A stretch of DNA of 64,000 bases. Origin: Macrosoma leucophasiata. Its lineage: Eukaryota > Arthropoda > Insecta > Lepidoptera > Hedylidae. The translations under genes were made by a program, and so were the position numbers. Of this stretch, positions 56,973 to 64,000 are shown in pieces. The stretch covers positions 12,326,501 to 12,390,500 of the forward strand of contig JAWQUS010000027.1 in assembly GCA_036365455.1 (NCBI GenBank), written 5' to 3'. Each line of letters begins with the position of its first letter. Position 1 is the first letter of the stretch. Below the pieces are notes generated by a model, which was not told where the DNA came from, ran no database searches, and saw only the letters and a program-made list of their open reading frames with translations.

Positions 56973-57659
56973 TAAATAAATCTCATTATTTATGTGAAAA
57001 TACCTGCTAAAAGTCTATAAACAATTTTTGTGAAAAGAAAACATGTTTTTTTCACAGAATGCTATAGCTAATGGAGAGAATGGAAAACCATGAATTAATA
57101 ATTGCTGTAAGAGTAACTCTTCTAGCATCCCCTCGTTTTACCTTTTGATGATTCGAGAGTTGAAATTATTTATCAATTTATGTAAAAATAAACTCTTCCA
57201 TCACTTACCTACCGAGCGACAGAAACTGAAGTAACTGAATGATCGAAAGACAACGTACAGGACTGCGTTGTGTCGTCGATGGTACAGCCGAATCTACTGT
57301 CGACTCACATGGTCGAACAAAGAACACTGCCTATGATCCATAGACGCGATAACCTGTCGCTATTTTTTTATACGACCGTGAATCGTTATTTTACATTAGT
57401 ACCACTGTTATTGAGAACAAATACTTTATGGTGGTGGTGGTGAAGGCGGTGCTGATGGTAATTGTGGTGGTGGTCAAAAATGCACAATGCTAATATTCAA
57501 GTTTTCACTTCTGCCGGCACTCCCGGAATGCAACCCGTTGTTTTTTTTTATTGATTTACATTTTTACATCGGAAGAGCAGACAGCATCAACAATGATTCT
57601 CCGTCTCTTGAACCTTGCACTTAAATTGGCATTAATCGTGAATCGCTTCACGATTACTT
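56973..57659. other. Intergenic DNA with a GGT-rich tract
   Basis: GGTGGTGGTGGTGAAGGCGG at 57431 and GTGGTGGTGGTC at 57464 give a Gly-rich reading in one frame, but with no exon signals. The rest is AT-rich. Confidence 0.4.
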
Positions 57660-57942
57660 CACTTTTTTTTTGTAATGGAAATGTCAAACAAGCATGCAGT
57701 TCACATTGATGTTTAATGATGACTGCAGCCTATAGACACCCATACAAAGACCAAGGTAAAAATGCAAATGCGTTACCACTCCTGAGGCCTAAAGTGTTAT
57801 GTCTGTGCCGGAAATTACAGAGCCGTACATCACCACCTGACCGGAACACGATAGTGCTGAACACTATCATTTTGCGAGTATATAAGGTAATGCGGTGGTA
57901 CCTACGCCGGCGAGCTCCGTCACTGGAACTCTACCACCAGTA
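57660..57942 (-). repeat. Family A retroposon, nearly full length
   Basis: A plus-strand poly(T) at 57663-57671 marks the poly(A) end. The body runs from TCAAACAAGCATGCAGTTCA to GAACTCTACCACCAGTAAAG with all family blocks. One short deletion removes GCC in the TGTTATG(CC)TCTGTGCC block. Confidence 0.7.
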
Positions 57943-58155
57943 AAGATCTTCTTTACTTTATGAAGTTCTTTGGCTGTGTTAGACCATGTTTCGTGTCGCT
58001 TCCTACTCGTGCCAGTTTTAGTAAGGTTATGTTCAGGACACCTTCGGAAAGTGAGGCAATATTTATTCTACTAGATGTGCTCGCGACTTCGTCCACGTGA
58101 GAAAAAATATGATTGTTCAGTACGACCCGGACGAAGTCGTGGGCGCAGCTAGTAT
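57943..58155. other. Spacer with retroposon start
   Basis: From about 58074, GATGTGCTCGCGACTTCGTC and CGGACGAAGTCGTGGGCGCA form an inverted pair (GACTTCGTCC/GGACGAAGTC, about 58085-58141) leading into the tandem repeat. Confidence 0.45.
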
Positions 58156-58500
58156 AAAAGTAGCGTTAGTTACTCCTTATTACATCAGCTATCTGCCAGT
58201 GAAAGTCCCGTCAAAATCGGAGACACTCAAATTCTGTTTATTTGTATGTAGTTATGTATGTATGTATGGTTGTATGGAGATAAACGTAGCTCAAGTTACT
58301 CCTTATCACATCAGCTATCTGCCTGTGAGAGTCCCGTCAAAATCGGAGACACTCCAATTCTTCTTATTTGTATGTAGGTATGAATGTATGGATGTATGGA
58401 GATAAAAGTAGCCTAAGTTAGTCCTTGTTACATCAGCTACCTACCCGTGGAAGTCCCGTCAAAATCGGTCAAGCCGTTCCCAAGATTAGCCCCACCAAAC
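58156..58500 (+). repeat. Tandem ~125-bp repeat inside an RTE-like retroposon tail
   Basis: Three units start at 58156, 58282 and 58404. Each begins AAA(A/C)GTAGC, followed by TTACTCCTTA, ACATCAGCTA, a CTGCC(A/T)GTG-like block and AGTCCCGTCAAAATCGG. Units 1 and 2 end in a TATGTATGGAGAT segment. Unit 3 instead continues into GTCAAGCCGTTCCCAAGATT and CAGACAGACAGAC. The 102-codon frame over units 1-2 is a repeat artefact. Confidence 0.75.
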
Positions 58501-58793
58501 AGACAGACAGACAAAAATTGAAAAAAATGTTGTTTTGGTATATGTACCGTGTATACATATATATGCGTTTAGTAAAAAGCGGTTATTTTAATATTACAAA
58601 ACTCCAATTTTATTTATTTGTATGTATATACTCGTAGATTTATTATGGAAGCTACAATACAACATAAGACCTAAAAATTCTGTGAAAATTTAAAGCGTCT
58701 ACATTATAGCGGTAACAGAACTATATAATTTGTGTAAATGTTAGCTTTCTAGCTATCACTATTTATGAGATACAGCCTGGTAACAGACAGACG

Positions 58794-58853
<60 letters not shown>

Positions 58854-59215
58854 GCGGAGGATTAGTTGTCCGTAGGGTCCGTTTTTACCTATTAGGTACG
58901 AAACTCCCTAAAATACAGAATAGCTTAAAAATATTTGATACGATTATTAAAATTGACATAACTTTTTTATTTCTGAACCGATTCACATGAAGCAAACACT
59001 AAATGTTAAGTGAAACTTAAAACCGCAAATCGAATAAGTCGTTTCTGATATTAGCGTGCACAAACATACAGACAAACAGACATTTTTTCCGGGATAAAAA
59101 GTACCCAGTGTTGTGCGCCAAAGGTTAAAATATAATCATACCAAGTTTCATTGTAATCGGACCGGTAGTTTTATGTGATGCTTGAACAAACAGACAGACA
59201 GACAAAAAATTTTCT
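58501..59215 (+). repeat. Chain of decayed retroposon tails with GACA microsatellite
   Basis: A (GACA)n run occupies about 58783-58853. Two more tails of the type 'ACCGATTCACATGAAG... ACAGACAAACAGACA' and 'TCGGACCGGTAGTTTTATGT... AACAGACAGACAGAC' end near 59080 and 59207. No coding sequence. Confidence 0.6.
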
Positions 59216-59585
59216 AATCACATATTTGTGTTCGGTATCGATCTTAAATTTTAAATTTATTTAATGTATATATGTACACATTTTAAATTGTGCATGTGAG
59301 CGCATTAGGTATACCTAACAATTTTACTGAACCACAGAAAAATGGAACTCTGCCGTTAAAACATGAACAAAAATTCTACTAGGTGATTTAACAACCTACA
59401 TGGCTCCAGTATTCGTGTTCACGCGAAATGAAAAAAATGTAGGCAGCCATATTTCCAGTCCACGCTTGGCGGTTTATTGCATTATTCTGTATAACATCGA
59501 TTCCTTGTATGGTAATGGTAGCCATTGCTTGTATGGTAATAATGTAATAATAAATAATAAAATAATAATGGTACCTAGCTTATTA
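59216..59585. other. AT-rich spacer
   Basis: No gene or recognised repeat. Confidence 0.4.
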
Positions 59586-59852
59586 TATAATTATGGTGGT
59601 AAACAAGCATGCAGTTCCCGTGAATGTAAAATGACGACTGCAGCATAGACATCTACCTAAAAGCCAGAAGTCAAAATGCAAATGCGTTGGCATCCCTGAG
59701 TTTTAAGTTGTTTCGTCTCGGTGATAGAAATTACGGAGCAATATATTACCATCCAACACGATGGTATGCTGAACTGGTATGATGGTATGTAGATTATTGA
59801 TGCGGTGGCACCTACGCCTTCGAGCTGCGATACTGGAACTCTACCACCAGTA
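59586..59852 (-). repeat. Family A retroposon, most diverged copy
   Basis: AAACAAGCATGCAGTTCCCG, ATGCAAATGCGTTGGCATCC, GCGGTGGCACCTACGCCTTC and GGAACTCTACCACCAGTACC, with many substitutions and small gaps. Probably one of the oldest copies. Confidence 0.6.
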
Positions 59853-60597
59853 CCTTTATGAAATCATTCACTATTAAATGAAGTTACGTCACGTTACGTA
59901 CAGCCAAAACTACTGGTCGTTGGAAGCTAGAATTTGACATGAAGTTTCTTGTCAGTATTGAAGCTCTTTCATAATATGTTAGCAAATTATTGACACGTTT
60001 TCTTAGTTCTGTAGGTACTTAACACTCGGACGTACAGACATAAAGCCTTAAGTAAAGATATTGTAAGCCATCCAAAAAATTAAGACACACTTTGAGCATA
60101 AGAATGCATTATTTAAAGATTAAATAAACTACAATGACCTTAAATTATTATCTCTACATATCCAGTTATTACCCAACCCAGCACGAAAATGTATAAAAAG
60201 TGCCTCCGAAAATAACGCGACGCCCAAACAAACTTAATCCCCCATTTTACTCAATTAGGGGTGGACTTTCTGAAAATCCTCTCTTAGTGGGTGCTTTCGT
60301 TATAAAAGGAACCCAGAATTCAGATTTCATGTGTAATAAGTTTTAAAAGCTTAGCTAGCGTATGCAGATAAAGTATCTAAACACCGTTTTTTTTTCTTAT
60401 TAGGGTTAGGTGCCATTTGTTAACAAAAATAATAGTCAAAATGTCTGAGCGAAGGAAATAACGAATGCTGTATTATTAGGGTGTATTATTAACCAATAAC
60501 AATATCTACCTAAAAAAATATAAGTATCTACACATTTTTGTCACAATTACTTATGAGTATTCGTTTGGTAAATTAGGTAGTGTTTTATTTGTGAACT
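59853..60597. other. Intergenic DNA, nothing recognised
   Basis: AT-rich; no element assigned. Confidence 0.4.
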
Positions 60598-60694
60598 TTA
60601 AGGGCGCACACACAAAACTGCGAATTGCTGCGATGCGATTCAGTTTCATCACATTGCATTGGATTGTATCAGAGTTTTGTGTTAGCACCCTTAG
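60598..60694. mobile_element. Tiny (~97 bp) MITE candidate with ~21-bp inverted ends
   Basis: Left TTAAGGGCGCACACACAAAA CT; right (complement) CTAAGGGTGCTAACACAAAA CT. The ends agree at most of 21 positions around a GC-richer centre (TGCGATGCGATTCAG). A 72-codon frame starting here is not credible. Confidence 0.5.
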
Positions 60695-63167
60695 TCGTGG
60701 CTAAAGGTGTATTACATAGATATGGTAAAGAAATGCTGTTATATTTTTATGCATCAGTCTATAAATGGACGTCATATAATGACCAAAAATATATGATCAC
60801 GCTTGAACTTAATAATGTGGCCTGTTTGGGAATGCCAGTGTAGAGACTGTTAACGTACCCTTTACCTGCCCCATGTACACCCCATGTACCACATGTAAGT
60901 TTTTGCATTTTTGGCCATTTGCATTATTTAAACTATTGTGTGTATTATGGGACACAATATACATTACATTGGCTACCTTTTCCTAATTAACTGTTCTAGT
61001 GATCGCCCAATGGTCGAAATTCGACCGTAATACATGTGCATAAAATACAACTAAGTTTGAATTACAAATTTGAATTACAAGTATAACAAAACTCTATGGT
61101 AAAACCGTTTTACCACAGGGTGGTACACAGCACAATGCACATGTAAATGTTTCTCATTTTCAATCAATCAATATCTATCAATATATTTATTGCAAATATG
61201 TACCAAGTATGTACTTACATATACCATTTTCACATTACAATGTAAACGTAATTTATTGTGTTGTCAAATGCATGGTAGGGTGTGTAATGTTTTATTTATT
61301 GATTTAACGTATGTACTTCATAAGCATTTTTATTGGAAAATATTAGCGTTCTGCACTTCTCCTGCATATTACCTAAACTATAAGTGTGCCCAATTTCATA
61401 CCCCTCCGTAAGCGCACTTTTAGTAAAAAGGGGTCCAAAGTTCGCATATTAATGTAAGATAACAATAATATATAAGAAATACATTCCTTCGGCTGAATGT
61501 GATCGTCGATTTACTCGAAGAAGCGAAAAAAACATTCTAATGATGAAAATGAAAAGCCACACACAGTTAAATAAGAAGGAAATCATTATAGTATTGTTCT
61601 ATCTACACTGTGTATACTTTTAAAGCTTATTACACTTATTACGATAAGTATAAGTTGTAAGATAATATTCAACATTTTAGAGGTAATTCAAGTTAACCTT
61701 ATCACCTTTAAAACTACAAGAAGAACAGAACATAAATCTGTATTTGTAAATCAAAACGAATGAGCTCGCGGCTTACACGTATACAATAGTTAATTAAATA
61801 CGTGACTTAAGGCGGTCGTCATTTTAGACAATATACGAGTCCCTCAGACTCCCGAAATGTAGCGCTAAATGGAGTCATAACAAATTCAGAGTGGCTCACA
61901 TGCAGCCGAGCTTTCGCTATGTAACGCGGTCGATACCACCTCCCAGTACGTAAAACCCTCTCGCCTGCCACTACGCGAATTACAACGTAGCAAACCCACT
62001 GCTAGTTTTAATTAAAATAATCCCAAACGTAGCACGTGGTTATATCATCTTCGACGTTTTTATTTCCACTTATTTAGCAGAATTATTCTAATGTTTGATA
62101 TTATTAAAACGTATGTATATATTTGTGATAAAATTATAATATAAAAGTTAACCATGTGAATTGCTGTAATCTGTACCTACCTAGTGCTTTCTTAAAATTA
62201 GTTGGATCTATTATATAAATCAGAGTCGCAAGTTCGCTCTATCGATTGGTGGACGTGACCGACCAGATATTTCTTCAATAGTTACATAGAATCTTCAAGA
62301 AAGCGCCCTGAACTATGGTTCCAATTTAATCAACTGAGACATCTTGGCGTCTGAAAAAATCAACACATAAAACAATATTCAGAAGCGTTAAAACCGAAGC
62401 ACCTGATTAGTTAGAACACCTGCACTACAATTGCTCGTTTATAAATAAATTACCAGCATGAATAATTGAAACACGACTGGCCTCATCACAAAAGTCGATA
62501 ACACATTTATTTTTATCACTTAATACATAATCCTCACAACATTATTAGTAGTTTTGATATAAATACTTAATTGGTGGAATATACCTACATTTGCAGGCGC
62601 GGTCCGCCGGATCTATAGTAGTAGAATAGTGAAGAAGGGTCGGTTAAATTTCAGGGCAAAAGAAGCTTGAAAAATAATATTAAATAACGTTAGGGCGCCT
62701 GATTGCATTGTTGATTCGTCTGCCAATGACAACGTTTCATTTGAGGTACATATCTTTATCTGTTAGAAAGCCAAAGTTTCACTTCTTTTTTATTATAATG
62801 TCGTAATTAAGTATTATGACTGTACCTGCTGTTTTTTTTTAATTTATCTGCCATCAAGGGAGTCGTGGCTCGCTGAAACTCCTTGAACTTTATTATATAA
62901 GGTTCTTCCACTTAATGTACTGTAAAAAGAATGTTACTCTCGGTTTATGTTTAAAAAGGGAAAATTTCAAAAGTACCATCAATAAATTTGTCTTTTCAAC
63001 TTGGATCTTTCCGTTTCAGTAATCAATGTAGCTAGCTTCTAAAAATTCAACCCGAAATGTTTTAATTTTAAAGTACGTAACGCGTTGAATTTGTGAATTG
63101 GAATGATATGTGATAATGATACAAGAATGAATAGAAAAAGTTTTACTTGGATCTTTTAATTATTTTA
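60695..63167. other. AT-rich intergenic DNA, nothing firm
   Basis: A moderately GC-rich patch at 61740-62000 has no open frame or splice pattern. The short frame at 61190-61411 has no recognisable feature. Confidence 0.45.
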
Positions 63168-63310
63168 GGGCAACTTTATAAGGCCTCAGTGCGGCCCCAT
63201 CTGAAATACTGCTCTCATTTTTCTAGCGTGAGCCCCCAAATACCAGTTTGGTCCAATTTGGACTCCCTACAAAAATGCGCCGTTCGCATTGTTAACGATC
63301 CAGGACTTTA
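63168..63310 (+). pseudogene. Internal scrap of the LINE found at 17189
   Basis: It aligns with 19641-19786 of the long LINE (GTGCGGCCCCATCTG-AATAC, GAGCCCCCAAATACCAG, GTTAACGATCCAGGACTT) with about 10-15% differences, an ~8-nt deletion near the start and small insertions that break the frame. It covers only the segment after the RT core (RPHLEYCSHL... RIVNDPGL) and ends abruptly at a family R repeat. Confidence 0.75.
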
Positions 63311-63510
63311 GAACGGCCAGATCGATTTGACTAATTTCGTTCCGAATTTTTTGTGTGTCCAGGGAAGGTTTTATGGGTGAGAAAATATGAATAAATTGTA
63401 AGGGAAATACAATAATTTCATTTTCCCATACAAGTAGCCCGTACCTATCAAATCATTGACACATTATTTAATTATGAGGCAACACAAAGTTTGCCGAGTC
63501 AGCTAGTATA
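63311..63510 (-). repeat. Family R retroposon fragment, copy 4
   Basis: In minus sense: TATACTAGCTGACTCGGCAA, ATAATGTGTCAATGATTTGA, TACTTGTATGGGAAAATGAA, AAAACCTTCCCTGGACACAC and CAAATCGATCTGGCCGTTC. It directly abuts the LINE scrap. Confidence 0.65.
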
Positions 63511-63956
63511 ATGTAGGTAATTAAATTGATACTTGAATATATTGATAGATTATGTAAAATAATGACAGCTACCTATGACTTGGTTATCCCAGATTACACT
63601 AAAGGGTCTGCTATCAAAGCTGTTCACATCTTCCGTAAGCTGCTTTGAGTGTAATTTATAGTAAGTAGGAGGCATGTTAATGATCTAAAACGTTTCTTAA
63701 ATGTAAACGTAGGTAATCTTTGGCTCCGAAATATCTATCACAGAGATAGAACTACTAAGGTCTCAGGGGTAGCAACGCATCTGCATTTTGGTTTTTGTGT
63801 AGATGTCTATAGACTGTAGTCAACACCTATATGAAATTGCTTCCATACAAATAGTCCAATGTTTTTATTGATAGGCCTATTGACATCGCCGGGCATATAA
63901 CTGTGAAGATGTATTTTTAACTATATAGGTAATACGACATAGGTACTATAAATGGC
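63511..63956. other. Spacer with a family A scrap
   Basis: Family A words in plus sense occur at 63759-63830 (GTCTCAGGGGTAGCAACGCA, GTAGATGTCTATAGACTGTA). The rest is AT-rich. Confidence 0.45.
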
Positions 63957-64000
63957 ACATCCCAAAAAAACGGTTCGATTCGGGGATCGAACCCGGGATC
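63957..64000 (-). mobile_element. tRNA-derived SINE head, cut by the window end
   Basis: GGGGATCGAACCCGGGATC at the very end is the complement of a B box (GGTTCGATCCCC type), as in SINE family B. CTATTGACATCGCCGGGCAT at 63880 resembles the family B body word TGTTGCCATCTCCGGGCACA, so a decayed family B copy probably continues past the edge. Confidence 0.5.

Noticed and set aside
57429..57475. Glycine-rich coding repeat (GGT)n
   Set aside because: Simple-sequence tract without start, splice signals or conserved flanks.
58097..58405. 102-codon frame with internal protein repeat
   Set aside because: The apparent protein repeat is the tandem non-coding retroposon unit read in frame.
1..64000. 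CRISPR array, bacterial operon, phage or endogenous virus
   Set aside because: No regularly spaced repeats, no prokaryotic gene layout, and every polymerase-like protein fits non-LTR retrotransposons (no integrase, protease or LTRs seen).

Overview
The window looks like 64 kb of lepidopteran (moth or butterfly) nuclear DNA. The evidence is an AT-rich background, frequent TAGGTAC/GTACCTA words, tRNA-derived SINEs, several non-LTR retrotransposon lineages with RTE-like and jockey/CR1-like proteins, and many short inverted-repeat elements. There are no operons, ribosome-binding sites or CRISPR arrays, and nothing suggests a bacterial or viral source. The species cannot be named from sequence alone.

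Host coding content is very small. The only well-supported host exon is the GC-rich terminal coding exon at 170-461 (+), 96 codons ending in TAA, preceded by a good splice acceptor. I do not recognise the protein. A CpG-rich block at about 25300-25760 carries a strong CTCF-like motif, a TATA box and a possible non-coding first exon with a splice donor; it may be the promoter of a gene whose coding exons lie outside the window. One weak internal-exon candidate is at 5138-5237.

Everything else is intergenic or intronic DNA filled with transposon remains. (1) Non-LTR retrotransposons: a jockey/CR1-like copy at 12250-14152 (-); a long-ORF copy at 16471-19846 (+) with an intact endonuclease and RT core but no 3' end, plus a second small fragment at 63168-63310; a near-full but frameshifted jockey/CR1-like copy at 46498-49970 (-) interrupted by a nested retroposon; RTE fragments at 21033-21945 (-), 28177-28930 (+) and 33047-33155 (-); and a LINE ORF1-like fragment at 51760-52185 (-). 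(2) Short retroposons: a tRNA-derived SINE (family B) present at four places on the same strand, three of them with visible target-site duplications; another tRNA-derived SINE at 2955-3178; and a poly(A)-ending ~270-bp family (A) with about eleven copies. (3) DNA elements: a 1596-bp hAT-like element at 33571-35166 with exact terminal inverted repeats and an exact 8-bp duplication, itself carrying a nested ~600-bp repeat (family C); a long foldback at 20246-21030; and several MITE candidates (5335-5688, 14652-14765, 23389-23589, 26778-27147, 36830-37086, 45013-45151, 60598-60694).

The parts do interact. The 3' tail of SINE family B matches the 3' tail of a LINE family represented by fragments at 11826-12045, 46248-46331 and 56300-56442, which suggests that the LINE machinery moved the SINE. 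No undescribed multigene system was found; the points worth a second look are the element architectures, junctions and the promoter-like block.
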